From: Methanospirillum purgamenti
GTDB lineage: Archaea > Halobacteriota > Methanomicrobia > Methanomicrobiales > Methanospirillaceae
Assembly (NCBI RefSeq): GCF_018502485.1
Contig: NZ_CP075546.1
Reading direction: 5' to 3' (one strand)
DNA length: 64,000 bases
The notes under the pieces were generated by a model. It ran no database searches. It was given only the letters and a program-made list of their open reading frames with translations, and was not told the origin of the DNA. How positions within the stretch are numbered: the stretch's first letter is position 1; every line of letters starts with the position of its first letter. Both the position numbers and the translations under genes were made by a program. This document shows positions 34,368-44,862 of this stretch, in pieces.

Positions 34368-36848
34368 ATGAAATATCGCCCTTTTTTTGTGAATCCCAGA
34401 TGTTTTCTGGTTCTTGTCATATTCTGTATAGGGATCTTTCATGGGGGAACAATAGCAGAATCAACTTTGGTCAATATTACTGATACAAACGATTCAACGC
34501 TCAAACTTCTGTCATATGAAGATGGAAAAATTATTGAAGGTCGACTCATTGGTCCAGGATTGCCACCTGAAAACTGGGATCCTAATTCAAACCTAGCGGA
34601 CATCAATGACGTTTCAGCACAATATTTAGACAAAAATGAGGTTCCTACAATGACCTGGTCATATGGATGCAGTCCAACCTCTGCAACCATGCTCTTTGGA
34701 TACCTGGACAGGAATGGATATCCAAACATGTATACCGGGCCGACAAACGGAGGAGTATTCCCTCTTACGAATGCAGTGTGGGGACCCTCATTTGAGAGAC
34801 AAGGTCAGTGTCCACTTACCGCTTCCCAGTACGGACTTGACGGGCGAACAACAAAGGGCCATAAGGATGATTACTATCATGCCTACGGCTCAACCATTGA
34901 CCCGTATTTTGATTCATGGAATGAACATGCCCCACAGGATTCTGTTGGGGATTTTATGGGCACCAGTATGTATCATAAATATGGATCAACCGATGGTAGC
35001 ACGTGGGTTTGGACTAATCCTGAAGGTTTCCCCCTCTATGATTACTCATTACATGATGATACCCAACGAGATGGTATGCATGGCATGAAATTATTTGTTG
35101 AATCCCGGGGATATTCCGTCGCAAAAGATGGCGAACATTCAATGAATTATAACCAGGTGATCTATGGGTATAACGGGAATACCAATGGTTTTACCTACGA
35201 CCAGTATAAAGAAGAAATTGACGCGGGATATCCAGTCATAATACAGGTTCGTGGTCATACCATGCTGGGTGTCGGATATACCGGAACAGATCAGATTATC
35301 ATTCATAATACCTGGGATTACAATAAGCACACCATGACCTGGGGAGGATCCTATGAAGGAATGCAACATTACGCTGTCGGAGTCATTCACCTCAATCCTG
35401 CACCAACTCCAACACCAACGCCCACACCGACTCCACAGCCAACTCCGGTTGTTACATCAATAAAACCAGAGTCCGGACAGGCCGGATCTGAGGTTCCCTA
35501 CACAATAACCGGTACCAACTTCCAACCTATAGCAATCGTCAACCTGACCAAGACCGAAGAGACAAATATTACTTCAGATGCTTCTTTAAACGGTAAAGAT
35601 CTCATCGGAACTTTAACACTTCCAGCTGATGCCAGTACCGGATTATGGAACGTATCTGTAAATCAGGACGGGCAATATAGTAATGATGATGTATGTTTCA
35701 CCATAACTGCCCCACCGGTTCCGATCCCTGTTGTTACTGGAATTACGCCTGAATCAGGTCATGCCGGATCTATCGTGAACTATGCTATTACTGGATCCAA
35801 TTTCATGAATGGTGCATGGGTCAATCTTACAATGGAAGGACAAACCAATATCGCATCCTTCGGAACCCTTAAAGATGGAACCCTGACCGGAACATTTTGC
35901 ATACCAGTGAATACCCTCACCGGATCCTGGAATGTATCAGTAAACCAGAACGGACAGTTCAGTAATGATACCATAATATTCACCATTACTCCGGCCCCGG
36001 CAGATTACCCGGTCGTACACTCGATAAATCCGAACTCTGGAGAGAAAGGAACAGAAGTTATCTATTCAATAACGGGTGAGCACCTCCTCTATGGTGCAAT
36101 AATCAACCTAACCCATGAGGGTGAGGAAAATATCACCTCTTTCGGATACATTCCCGGACCCCCACTCCTCGGATCATTCGAAATACCTCCGGATGTTTTC
36201 ACCGGACCATGGAATGTATCAGTGAACCAGAACGGACAGTTCAGTAACGATAACATCCAGTTCACCATCATGGACAGCCCGATTCATGTCCCGGTTATCC
36301 ATAATATTACCCCTAATTCAGGAATGCAGGGTGAATTAACCGATTATCTTCTTCAGGGTGAAAACCTCATGGATGGTGCTCTCATAAACCTCTCACATCC
36401 TGAACAGGTAACCATTTCATCAACCGGAAATCTCACCGAAGGAAACCTGACCGGGACCTTAGCAATCCCTGATGATTCACATATCGGACCATGGAATGTG
36501 TCGGTGAACCAGAGTGGTCTTCGGAGTAATGACGATGTTCAGTTCATTGTGCTGCCATCCGGACCATTCCCAGTCGTTCGTTCTATTGCCATGTCATTTG
36601 CAGCACCAGGTAAGGGGAGTGGGTTTGTTGTCTCTGGTGATAACTTTGAGAACGGGGCTATGGTGAACCTTTCACATCCGGGTGAAAAGAATATCACAGC
36701 AATTGGTGAGTTCGAGAATGGAACTCTAACTGGAACCTTTAATATTCCTGCATCATGTACACCAGGTCAATGGAATGTGACCGTCAATATAAAGGGAAAA
36801 TACAGTAATGATAATATCCAGTATCCCATAAAAGGGAAGTCCTGGTAA
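34368..36848 (+). CDS. Secreted C39-like cysteine peptidase with five TIG-like repeats
   Basis: This 826-residue protein has a signal peptide (residues 1-30). Residues about 90-345 form a papain-like C39 domain with Cys101 in WSYGCSPTSATM, His297 in QVRGHTMLG and Asn/Asp at 314/317 in IIHNTWDYN, a plausible catalytic set. A Pro-Thr linker of about 15 residues follows, then five beta repeats of about 95 residues, each with the pattern V-x-S-I-x-P-x-S-G and ending WNVSVNQxGxxSND. The repeats are probably surface-binding or stalk domains. Many N-x-S/T sites suggest glycosylation. No C-terminal anchor is visible. It lies between ABCE1 and the surface-protein cluster; the start is predicted to be nearly leaderless. 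Confidence 0.85.
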   Translation: MKYRPFFVNPRCFLVLVIFCIGIFHGGTIAESTLVNITDTNDSTLKLLSYEDGKIIEGRLIGPGLPPENWDPNSNLADINDVSAQYLDKNEVPTMTWSYGCSPTSATMLFGYLDRNGYPNMYTGPTNGGVFPLTNAVWGPSFERQGQCPLTASQYGLDGRTTKGHKDDYYHAYGSTIDPYFDSWNEHAPQDSVGDFMGTSMYHKYGSTDGSTWVWTNPEGFPLYDYSLHDDTQRDGMHGMKLFVESRGYSVAKDGEHSMNYNQVIYGYNGNTNGFTYDQYKEEIDAGYPVIIQVRGHTMLGVGYTGTDQIIIHNTWDYNKHTMTWGGSYEGMQHYAVGVIHLNPAPTPTPTPTPTPQPTPVVTSIKPESGQAGSEVPYTITGTNFQPIAIVNLTKTEETNITSDASLNGKDLIGTLTLPADASTGLWNVSVNQDGQYSNDDVCFTITAPPVPIPVVTGITPESGHAGSIVNYAITGSNFMNGAWVNLTMEGQTNIASFGTLKDGTLTGTFCIPVNTLTGSWNVSVNQNGQFSNDTIIFTITPAPADYPVVHSINPNSGEKGTEVIYSITGEHLLYGAIINLTHEGEENITSFGYIPGPPLLGSFEIPPDVFTGPWNVSVNQNGQFSNDNIQFTIMDSPIHVPVIHNITPNSGMQGELTDYLLQGENLMDGALINLSHPEQVTISSTGNLTEGNLTGTLAIPDDSHIGPWNVSVNQSGLRSNDDVQFIVLPSGPFPVVRSIAMSFAAPGKGSGFVVSGDNFENGAMVNLSHPGEKNITAIGEFENGTLTGTFNIPASCTPGQWNVTVNIKGKYSNDNIQYPIKGKSW
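35928..36247 (+). repeat. Near-identical DNA segments within the TIG-like repeats
   Basis: The segment coding WNVSVNQNGQFSND occurs at about 35930 and again about 282 bases later with only a few base changes, and a weaker version recurs twice more. This points to recent duplication or gene conversion among repeats. Confidence 0.7.
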
Positions 36849-36955
36849 ATTTTATCCTTTTTTGGAAAATTTGAGGATCTGTTCTGGTGAGTGTTTTGTA
36901 GTATGATCTGGTCCAACAAGAACCGATAAATAATAACTACGATTGATATCTCACC

Positions 36956-37978
36956 ATGCAAACGACTACCATCAGTATCCTTTTCATTACCATATGCGTC
37001 ATCTTCATCTATATGTCAGGTTGTATCGATGACAAGAGAGCCCAGGAACCTAATTTGGAAGAATCATCTGAAAAAATAAATATCTCCACCGAAGAGAAGG
37101 GATCATCATATATCACAACCAGGGACGGAATACCCCTTCGATATGTCATATATGGACACGGTTCTCCGGTTGTTTTTGTCCTCGGGTATGGGATGACCAT
37201 CGATGAATGGCCGCACCAAATGATATCGAATCTCGCACGTAACCATACCGTCATAGTGTACAACCATCGTGGAATTTCAGGAGTCAATAATCCGGAGGTT
37301 CCATTTACCATTCCTCAGGGGGCTATGGATCTGCATGATGTTATTACTCAATTCGCAGCAAGCGGTGAACTGTGTAGAGATTCAAATGATGGATTAAATT
37401 CTGATAAATCAGTTGTGCTCGAAATGGGAAATTGTTCAGATCTGCCGGTTGATATCGTCGGATACTCAATGGGGGGTATGGTCGCTCTTGAATATGCGAA
37501 AACATATCCCGATTCAGTAAAACACCTTGTTCTCATCAGTACCGATTGCGGTGGTACTGAAAAAGTGCCTGCAAAGGACTGGGTGATTGAAGAGATGAGT
37601 CGAACGTATAACACTCCGAAAGAAAATCTTGAACGGGCAGGAAGAATTCTCCTAACTGAGGAATTCCGTACTAATAACCCGGATCCATTCACCTGGTTTG
37701 TTGATTATGGGGAAGTTGCCGATCCTGGTGCAGTACAGGAACAGTATGAATCCTTCATCTCATGGAAGGGAGTATATGCAGACCTTCCTACAATCCGAAA
37801 CAGAACGCTTGTCATCACCGGGGATCAGGATATTGTCATTCCTCCGGAGAATGGAGTGATCATCGCCGATGCCATCCCAAATGCAACACTCATAATCAGA
37901 CAAGGACAGGGGCATGGGATGATCTTCGTTGAGCCGGTAGAGATTGCAGGGATTATCGGAGAATTTTTGAATAATTAA
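36956..37978 (+). CDS. Lipoprotein alpha/beta hydrolase
   Basis: This 340-residue protein has an N-terminal membrane segment ending in the lipobox-like YMSGC with Cys23, so it is probably a lipid-anchored extracellular enzyme. The hydrolase fold begins at residue about 55. The nucleophile elbow is VGYSMGGMVAL, the acid is in ITGDQDIVIPP and the base is in GQGHGMIF. A 30-residue insert with two Cys lies before the nucleophile. It could be an esterase, peptidase or lactonase. It stands as a monocistronic gene with its own promoter. Confidence 0.87.
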   Translation: MQTTTISILFITICVIFIYMSGCIDDKRAQEPNLEESSEKINISTEEKGSSYITTRDGIPLRYVIYGHGSPVVFVLGYGMTIDEWPHQMISNLARNHTVIVYNHRGISGVNNPEVPFTIPQGAMDLHDVITQFAASGELCRDSNDGLNSDKSVVLEMGNCSDLPVDIVGYSMGGMVALEYAKTYPDSVKHLVLISTDCGGTEKVPAKDWVIEEMSRTYNTPKENLERAGRILLTEEFRTNNPDPFTWFVDYGEVADPGAVQEQYESFISWKGVYADLPTIRNRTLVITGDQDIVIPPENGVIIADAIPNATLIIRQGQGHGMIFVEPVEIAGIIGEFLNN

Positions 37979-38125
37979 ACGATATTTGTCAGCTAAAGAA
38001 GAGAGTATGCACATCTGACATTTTATCTGACCAACTGGACGAAATAAATATCTTCTCCAAATGAAATGAACACTTCAATTGGAAAAACAAAACCGGTATA
38101 TCAAATAATAGAGCACAAAAAAAAA

Positions 38126-38689
38126 TTACTGCGTTAGAGCAGTTACATTCACATTTTGAACGGTCTGTGAACACGAGCTCTGCACTGGCGTCACAACAGG
38201 GGTTGGTGACGGATTGGAAACCTGGGCAACAATAACCGGAACCTGGGTTGAATTATTACCCTGAGTAACAGGTTGCACTGGGGCAGGGGCAGGAACCGCT
38301 GATTGTCCGCCAACCGTAAGATTTACCTGAGTGCTGGCTCCTGGCTGATAGGGTGCAGTCTGATCTGCTGGTTGATCATTGATCTTAAAGGAAATTGTTG
38401 GAACACCATTTGCAAAATCATTATCTCCAGCCATTACAATAAGACGCTCATCAAAAGTTCCAAGACCGCCAAATTTGCCCGCTTCTACTACTGTGATAGA
38501 GCCTTGAAGAGTGCCATTCACATATGCTGAAATAACTGATCCAACCGGAACAGGAGATCCTTGCACCAATGCACTCCCATAAAATTCACACGGAAGTTGT
38601 GGTGATGCAGCAAAAACTATTCCACTCATTGCTATACATACACAGGCTGCAAGAAGAGCCGAAATCCAGATAGAATATTTGTTTGTCAT
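38126..38689 (-). CDS. Small secreted protein with one copy of the repeated beta module
   Basis: The product has 187 residues. I use the ATG at 38689, which begins a clear signal peptide (MTNKYSIWISALLAACVCIA...). Residues about 33-125 are one copy of the module described for the next gene (LPCEFYGSALVQG, GGLGTFDERL, ISFKIN). The rest is Pro/Val/Thr-rich and ends with a short Cys-containing tail. It lies 41 bases after the 808-residue gene and is probably the last gene of the four-gene operon that starts at 48775. Confidence 0.82.
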   Translation of the reverse strand: MTNKYSIWISALLAACVCIAMSGIVFAASPQLPCEFYGSALVQGSPVPVGSVISAYVNGTLQGSITVVEAGKFGGLGTFDERLIVMAGDNDFANGVPTISFKINDQPADQTAPYQPGASTQVNLTVGGQSAVPAPAPVQPVTQGNNSTQVPVIVAQVSNPSPTPVVTPVQSSCSQTVQNVNVTALTQ

Positions 38690-38730
38690 CGTATCATAAA
38701 ATTTCAGGAGGAGGATTTTCTCCACCTTTT

Positions 38731-41157
38731 TTACCAGCCGGAATAATCCTCCGGCAGTATACAATTGCTTATTGTGTCGACAATGTCGTAGAAATACATG
38801 AAGTCCGCACGATCTGAAGATCGGAGATCCACGTTGGTTATCGAACCTGGAGTGAATGGATATGTGTCACCCCAATCTGAACTGGACAACGGATTTTTAA
38901 CCTCTGCTTTATACCAATATTCAAAGTCCTGAGGTTTAATCCAGAAGGTAATCGGATCACGCTGCTCAATTGATTCATAAGGCACATCAACTGCCAGCAT
39001 CTCTTTTCCGACCGGATCACCATATTGCCCAAAGGTTAATACCGATACAGGATTTGTCGGATTCGAGAGGTCAATACCTTCCCTGGTTGCCATCACCCTA
39101 TCTCCTACCCTGAGTGGATACCCATTGAATTCAGCCTTTCCGTAGAAATACTGGGGCTCCCATGCTGAAGGTTCTGGAGTCGGGGTTGGAGTCGGTGGCA
39201 CAGTTGGTAATGGTCCGGCCCAGAGATGAACAGTTCTGGATTTTCCACCTTCATATGGAACTTCATGGGTTTCTCCATGAACTGTAATGGTCTCATTTGC
39301 ATCAATGTCTTCATTAATAAGCCAGGCTTGTGTATACCGTGGCCAGCCATCATCTTTTACCCAGAAAGAGATGTTGGCATTTTCAGGGAGACAATTCCCC
39401 TGGACGGTGAGTTTATCTGCCCAACTGCTGTTGCCACTTCCGAAATACCCGGCATTAACCATCGTGAAGGGATTTTCAGGTCCTGATACATCGTACCCCT
39501 CAATCCGGGCTTCAATCATTCCTCCTACCTTGATGTTGGGCTGACAGTTATGACAAACTCCTTCTGAATCCAGGTATTCAGTTCCATCAGTGATATGAAC
39601 ATCGCCCTGAATACTCATCGGAATAGAAGGAACACCTGCACAGCCGGTTGGAACAGGAGTAACCGGAATAGGTGGTATTTCATTTGGTGGATTTTTCAGA
39701 ACAACAAGTCTGACTTGTGTTTCCTGGCCTGGCTTATAGGGGACAGTCCAGAGATATGAACCATCATCCTGAAGGATGTACGCCCTGACCAGCCGGTTCA
39801 TTTCATCAGCAACCCAGAACTCGATCTCTGAATCTGCAGGAACACCTTGAACCTGAAGTTTCGGAGAGAAGGTGCCGCTTTTTCCAAATACTCCTTTTGC
39901 AGTTTTAATTGGATTATATTGACCCTTTATGTCATGACCCGGAACACGTGCTTCAACAGTTCCACCACTCTGAATTGGTTTGCCATACAGCTCGACTGTT
40001 CCCACAAATGTCTGTGGGACGGATGGTACTGCAATTGGTGTAATCGTAGGAACAGGTGTTTCTGCACCTTCGATAAGGATCAGATCCTTTTTGGATGAGG
40101 TGGAACTCTGACCAGTTGCATCTGCTATAGTCAGATTAACCGTGTATTTTCCAGGAGTTGCATACGTATGTCCAGGATTTGCAACCATATCTCCGGTTCC
40201 GTCACCAAAAGTCCAAGCCCACATAGTCGGACTTCCTGTTGACTTATCTGTGAACTGTACCGAGAGAGGTGGTTTTCCAGAGGTTGGTGATGCGGTAAAG
40301 TCAGCATGAAGGATACTAGTATCAGTCACTGAAATGTACCCTTCTTTTATCTGAGTTGAACTGGATTCCTGATTTGAGACGGAAAGTCTTACCGTATAGG
40401 TTCCAGGCATCATGTACTGGTGAACCGGATTAGCAATCATATCCGTTGTACCATCACCAAAGTCCCAGGCCCACATGGTCGGACTCCCTGTCGAGAGATC
40501 AGTAAAGGTAACAGAAAGCGGGACTGTTCCAGAAACCGGATCCCCGATGAAATCAGCAACCATTGCCTCACCAGATGAGATTGGAAGAGGATTTTCCATC
40601 TCAGGAAGCTGTGGTGGCATATCACTGACTATCAGTTTATCTGATATCAACTGTTCCTCTGTCGGAACTTCTACTTCCTGTTCCAGAATCGCAGTTTCTA
40701 CTGATTCTTCTCCGGTTTTAGTCTCAGCGATGATAACCGGTGTATCGACAGGAACATTGGTCACAGCAGGTGCATCTCCACCAATTGAGAGATCCAGATT
40801 CATACTCACTCCTGGCTGAAATGCTGTCTCCTGCCATGCTTTCTGTCCATTTATCCAGAATGTAATCTGTGCACTCCCTGTACCCAGATCATTCTCCTCA
40901 GCGACTACTTTCAGCCGCTGGTCAAACGTTCCCGGACCTCCGTACTTACCAGCTTCCTCAAGAACATATTGTCCTCGTTCTGCATCATTGATTTTGGCTG
41001 ATAAAATAGTCCCTACTGGTGCAGGGGAGCCATCAATGGTTACGGTTCCGTAGAACTCACAGGGAAGTGCCGGAGCCCCGGCAGAACAGATAAGTACAAA
41101 GGAAAACAGGAGGAGTGTAGCCAGTGCCGTCCGGGCGGCTACGGTTCCTGTAATCAT
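38731..41157 (-). CDS. Secreted protein with two PKD domains and four copies of a new beta module
   Basis: The product has 808 residues: signal peptide to about 26; module copy 1 (about 30-130, LPCEFYGTVTIDG...AGKYGGPGTFDQRL...ITFWINGQ); an acidic linker; PKD1 (about 205-278, WAWDFGDGTT) and PKD2 (about 283-360, WAWTFGDGTG); then three more module copies (about 385-490, 505-640 and 665-785), separated by Pro-rich linkers. Copy 3 has a short Cys insert. Every copy shows FYG/G-x-V near the start, a glycine turn near GYFG or GQYG, and I-x-FW. It has a GAGG start site 4 bases after the upstream stop. It has no visible C-terminal anchor. Confidence 0.85.
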   Translation of the reverse strand: MITGTVAARTALATLLLFSFVLICSAGAPALPCEFYGTVTIDGSPAPVGTILSAKINDAERGQYVLEEAGKYGGPGTFDQRLKVVAEENDLGTGSAQITFWINGQKAWQETAFQPGVSMNLDLSIGGDAPAVTNVPVDTPVIIAETKTGEESVETAILEQEVEVPTEEQLISDKLIVSDMPPQLPEMENPLPISSGEAMVADFIGDPVSGTVPLSVTFTDLSTGSPTMWAWDFGDGTTDMIANPVHQYMMPGTYTVRLSVSNQESSSTQIKEGYISVTDTSILHADFTASPTSGKPPLSVQFTDKSTGSPTMWAWTFGDGTGDMVANPGHTYATPGKYTVNLTIADATGQSSTSSKKDLILIEGAETPVPTITPIAVPSVPQTFVGTVELYGKPIQSGGTVEARVPGHDIKGQYNPIKTAKGVFGKSGTFSPKLQVQGVPADSEIEFWVADEMNRLVRAYILQDDGSYLWTVPYKPGQETQVRLVVLKNPPNEIPPIPVTPVPTGCAGVPSIPMSIQGDVHITDGTEYLDSEGVCHNCQPNIKVGGMIEARIEGYDVSGPENPFTMVNAGYFGSGNSSWADKLTVQGNCLPENANISFWVKDDGWPRYTQAWLINEDIDANETITVHGETHEVPYEGGKSRTVHLWAGPLPTVPPTPTPTPEPSAWEPQYFYGKAEFNGYPLRVGDRVMATREGIDLSNPTNPVSVLTFGQYGDPVGKEMLAVDVPYESIEQRDPITFWIKPQDFEYWYKAEVKNPLSSSDWGDTYPFTPGSITNVDLRSSDRADFMYFYDIVDTISNCILPEDYSGW

Positions 41158-41163
41158 GATTCC

Positions 41164-44100
41164 TCACACACCAATGGCAGCCAGTGTTCCAGGCTTTTCC
41201 ATATAGAGCCAGTATCCCCTCGATGGGAAGAGATATGTGTTCTCACCCTGTCCACCGTTTACAATGGTTGATTCCCACTGCTGGTGCTGTGCATCATAGC
41301 CACGGGCATAAATCCATGCATCCTTGACTGATTTCAGGGTATCCTTTGCTGTTGCCGGATTGCCTCCGGTAAATCCGATTGCTGCCCATCCATTTGGAAG
41401 GTTCCGGGTGATTGGCGCACTAATCGGATCATTCTTGAAGGTCAGATTGATGGTATACGGGTTAACTGAATAAATCCAGTATCCGTTCAATGGGGCAATG
41501 GTTGTTCCCGTAAGAACCTGATCCCAGTACTGCCGTGCCGGATCATATGCCCAGATTGCATGCCCACCAGTTGGAACTTCTCTAAAGACGACACCTGCAG
41601 TGTTATATCCATCTGCAAGGGTTCGTGCAACTGAGATAAAGTTCCAGCCACTGTAGAGATGAACCTTGGTTGGGTCATATGGTCCGATGGTCGGAGTTGG
41701 CTGTGGCCCACCAATGACAGTAATATAGTCTTTCTTGATTACCCGATCAATTTCCTCACCAAGAGTAATGGTCAAGGTAACGGTATACTTTCCTCCATAC
41801 TGGTAGGTATGAGATGGATCTTTTACACCAGCAGAGGTGAATCCATCACCAAAGTCCCAGAACCAGTTAGTCGGTGATCCTGTCGACTTGTCAGAGAACT
41901 TAACAGAAAGAGGTGCTGCCCCTGAGGTGGGGCTTGCAACAAAGTCTGCCTTAATACGAGGCTCACGAACGGTTATGTAGTCCGGCTTGGTTGCAGTGTC
42001 TTTTACACCGTCTTTGTTCATAACAGTCAGTGAAACGGTATAAACACCTGCTTCACTGTAGCTGTGCTTTGGATTGACTTCAGTTGAAGTAGTGCCATCT
42101 CCAAACTCCCAGTATCGCTCGGTCAGATTCTTTCCGGTTGATTCATCTTTGAACTGAACTTCAAGCGGTCTGCTTCCCTGAGTCGGGTCAGCACTGAATG
42201 CTGCTGTCGGAACACGGTCATCAACAATTCTCAAGGTGAGGATGATATATTTGTCATCCACCAGCCGCTGGTCAAGGAAGTTCTTGATTGCAGAGACTGC
42301 CTGTTCACCCTGGTAGTATCCCGGACCGTCGAGTGGGAAGAGCTTGCTCCACTCATCCGGATAGGAAGTGACCATCCAGATCCGGTTTGCCTCTATTGGT
42401 TCACGGACATCGGTCTCCTCTACCATGTCAAACTTGTGGTTATACATGGGGTGCTGCAGTATGATGCTGTATGCACCTGGTTTGAGATCACAGAGACTGA
42501 TGTAGTTGAGCAGGTTCACCTCAAAGGTATCATCACAGAAGACAGGGATTCTTGCATTGACATATTTGTCATTGCCTACCTTCTCTTCTCCGAATATCCA
42601 CAGGTTAATCTCTTTGGTGACATTCTCTCCTTCTCCGGTGTGTGGGAATCCACATGCCTTTCCAGTCAGAAGAATCTCATCCATTGAAGTCCAGCTGCAA
42701 CCATCAGGACAACATTCAATCGGTTTTGTAATGATATCCGGTTCGAGGATTGCGTCAAAGCATGGTTCCTCGAGAATTATATCTCTGGAAGCAGTTACAG
42801 CACAGGCACAATCCAGACAACACCCATTAATTGGCTGGCTGGATGCATAGACAGTATACGTTCCTGGATTAATTGGAGCCTTCTGGGTCTTCCACGTGTA
42901 TGTCCAGGTTCCGTCACTCTTCACTGGCACAACAATGGTCGTGAACTGGTCAGATTCTTCCTTACAACCAAGCTCAATCATGTCAAGACCTGGCTGGATG
43001 ATATTTTCAGTCTCATCAGGACGTTTCCATCCAAGGAGATCATTACCACACTTATTCTGGCACTGGCTACCAGTCATGAACAGGTAGACAACATTGCTGT
43101 CAGTGTTCGTGCCGGAGAGGGTTATGTCATTACCAAGGTAATATGGCGGCTCTTCCTTTATGTCAAGAGTGACTACTCCCTTGTTCACCTGAACCAGTGA
43201 ATCACCATCAATGACTTGAGAGATGTCTGGTTCAACACTCTGAACATGAATCCTGTATGGACGGTCAGGTGCTACATCCGGTCCGACTGTAAATTCTACG
43301 GTCTTATATCCTGGTGTTGGCTCATTATCACCGTCTGTGGTGACCTGGGCATAATAATATACACCATTCTCATAGACATCACGTGCATTTGGCTTATCAT
43401 CAGTTGGAACTACTGATCGGATATCTCCAGATTTTTCACAACAATCTGGTGAAAGTTTGGTCGAACCAATCGTGAAGGGGCCTTCTTTGTTATCAAATGC
43501 GATGTCTCCGTCTGCTACACCACTCTGATCAGGCCTGATCATCGGTGGACGCTCACATGGTGCACCACTCATCTTGAGAGCACAGCAATCCGTCGGATCA
43601 TCCTCACCCGGAGCACATTCCATAATGACAACGATGTAATCCTTGCCAGGTTTTCCTCCGATAGTTACGAAGAATGACGAGTTACGAGTTACAGTTCCCG
43701 GATTAATGATGACATCAATTGAGTCATCTGCGATGAATGCTGGAATCACCTTGGTAATTGCCTTACCAGTCTGATCACCTGGATAATTATTTCTGATATT
43801 GTTCAGATCAACTTCAGCATAGAAATTATACTCACCATTCGGATAGAGACGGCTTTTGTCAGTACCTAATGCACCAGTGTTCCATCCAGAGGTGGTTTTA
43901 TCATTATCAGGCCAGAACCAGGGATTTGCATCAACTACAAGTTCTCGCAGAGCAATATCAGAGTCCGGAACTCCATTAAGGGTTCCACGGAGGAATTTGT
44001 AGGAAACCTGGGTCACATTGGATGACCCGACTGTGTTAATGATTCCTAATTCTTCTGGAGCAAGTCCTTTACCACGCTGAATGATCGCAGAGTAAAGGTT

Positions 44101-44862
44101 TGATTCAATCCGGAAGTTGACGAAATTTCCTGCAGTTATTTTACCGCCATCTTCATTAATATCCTGGTCTTCATTCTGATTCCAGATACGAAGAGCAATA
44201 GATGGATCTTTGACAATAAATCCGAGTTGCTTGGATTTTTCTCCGGACCATATCCACCACCGGCCGGTACGGTTCATAAACTGTGCTGGATCAATGAAGA
44301 ATTTCTTTGGATTATCAATGACAATTGATCCGACAGGTTCGGTAAGATATGCTTCCGAAGTAGGATCAAACCAGGCAATGGTATCTCCGCTTTTCAGGAA
44401 CAAGGATACATCAAGTCCTTCCTCACCGATGAAGACATCTCCACCCTGAGGAATGACAGTTAATTTATTTTCGGCTGCACTTGAAAAATGCAGATCCAAA
44501 TCCAAATTAACACCTGGTTCATACAGAATGGTCTCTTCAGCTTTCACACCATTCAGCCAGAAGGTTACCGGTTCACCTTTCAGTGTCTCGTTTGCTCCTG
44601 CCTGGACCATCATCGGTTGAGATGCAGTTCCGTATGTTCCATTCGACATTGTAACAGCAGAACCACCCCAGAATCCAAGAATATCAGATTCAACTGTGAT
44701 TCCGGGCTTTGCAGGCGTATCTCCGATATATACCGTTCCTTTCAGAAACATCGGGACCAGCTGCTTAATCTCCACATCCTCTGCTAATGCAGGTGCAATA
44801 CCTGCAAGAAGGAGAAGGATGAGAAGACAGGCTCCGATTCCTTTCATCACCTTACTCATCTT
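41164..44862 (-). CDS. Large cysteine-rich DUF3821/PKD surface protein with C-terminal GWN domain (paralog 1)
   Basis: The product has 1232 residues from the ATG at 44862 (GGTGAG just upstream). Order: signal peptide; one beta module (about 36-125); DUF3821-type part beginning DVFIGEEGLDVS near 141; CERPP motif near 435; GTNTDSNVVYLFMTG near 581; CC-rich segment (ECCPDGCSW) near 720; a conserved LDGPGYYQG...DDKYIILTL region to about 880; PKD1 (about 885-960, ERYWEFGDGTT); PKD2 (about 967-1047, WFWDFGDGFT); and a C-terminal domain (about 1060-1232) starting SGWNFISV. It is secreted, with many sequons, and no transmembrane tail. It overlaps the end of the previous gene by 2 bases. Confidence 0.87.
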   Translation of the reverse strand, partial: KMSKVMKGIGACLLILLLLAGIAPALAEDVEIKQLVPMFLKGTVYIGDTPAKPGITVESDILGFWGGSAVTMSNGTYGTASQPMMVQAGANETLKGEPVTFWLNGVKAEETILYEPGVNLDLDLHFSSAAENKLTVIPQGGDVFIGEEGLDVSLFLKSGDTIAWFDPTSEAYLTEPVGSIVIDNPKKFFIDPAQFMNRTGRWWIWSGEKSKQLGFIVKDPSIALRIWNQNEDQDINEDGGKITAGNFVNFRIESNLYSAIIQRGKGLAPEELGIINTVGSSNVTQVSYKFLRGTLNGVPDSDIALRELVVDANPWFWPDNDKTTSGWNTGALGTDKSRLYPNGEYNFYAEVDLNNIRNNYPGDQTGKAITKVIPAFIADDSIDVIINPGTVTRNSSFFVTIGGKPGKDYIVVIMECAPGEDDPTDCCALKMSGAPCERPPMIRPDQSGVADGDIAFDNKEGPFTIGSTKLSPDCCEKSGDIRSVVPTDDKPNARDVYENGVYYYAQVTTDGDNEPTPGYKTVEFTVGPDVAPDRPYRIHVQSVEPDISQVIDGDSLVQVNKGVVTLDIKEEPPYYLGNDITLSGTNTDSNVVYLFMTGSQCQNKCGNDLLGWKRPDETENIIQPGLDMIELGCKEESDQFTTIVVPVKSDGTWTYTWKTQKAPINPGTYTVYASSQPINGCCLDCACAVTASRDIILEEPCFDAILEPDIITKPIECCPDGCSWTSMDEILLTGKACGFPHTGEGENVTKEINLWIFGEEKVGNDKYVNARIPVFCDDTFEVNLLNYISLCDLKPGAYSIILQHPMYNHKFDMVEETDVREPIEANRIWMVTSYPDEWSKLFPLDGPGYYQGEQAVSAIKNFLDQRLVDDKYIILTLRIVDDRVPTAAFSADPTQGSRPLEVQFKDESTGKNLTERYWEFGDGTTSTEVNPKHSYSEAGVYTVSLTVMNKDGVKDTATKPDYITVREPRIKADFVASPTSGAAPLSVKFSDKSTGSPTNWFWDFGDGFTSAGVKDPSHTYQYGGKYTVTLTITLGEEIDRVIKKDYITVIGGPQPTPTIGPYDPTKVHLYSGWNFISVARTLADGYNTAGVVFREVPTGGHAIWAYDPARQYWDQVLTGTTIAPLNGYWIYSVNPYTINLTFKNDPISAPITRNLPNGWAAIGFTGGNPATAKDTLKSVKDAWIYARGYDAQHQQWESTIVNGGQGENTYLFPSRGYWLYMEKPGTLAAIGV

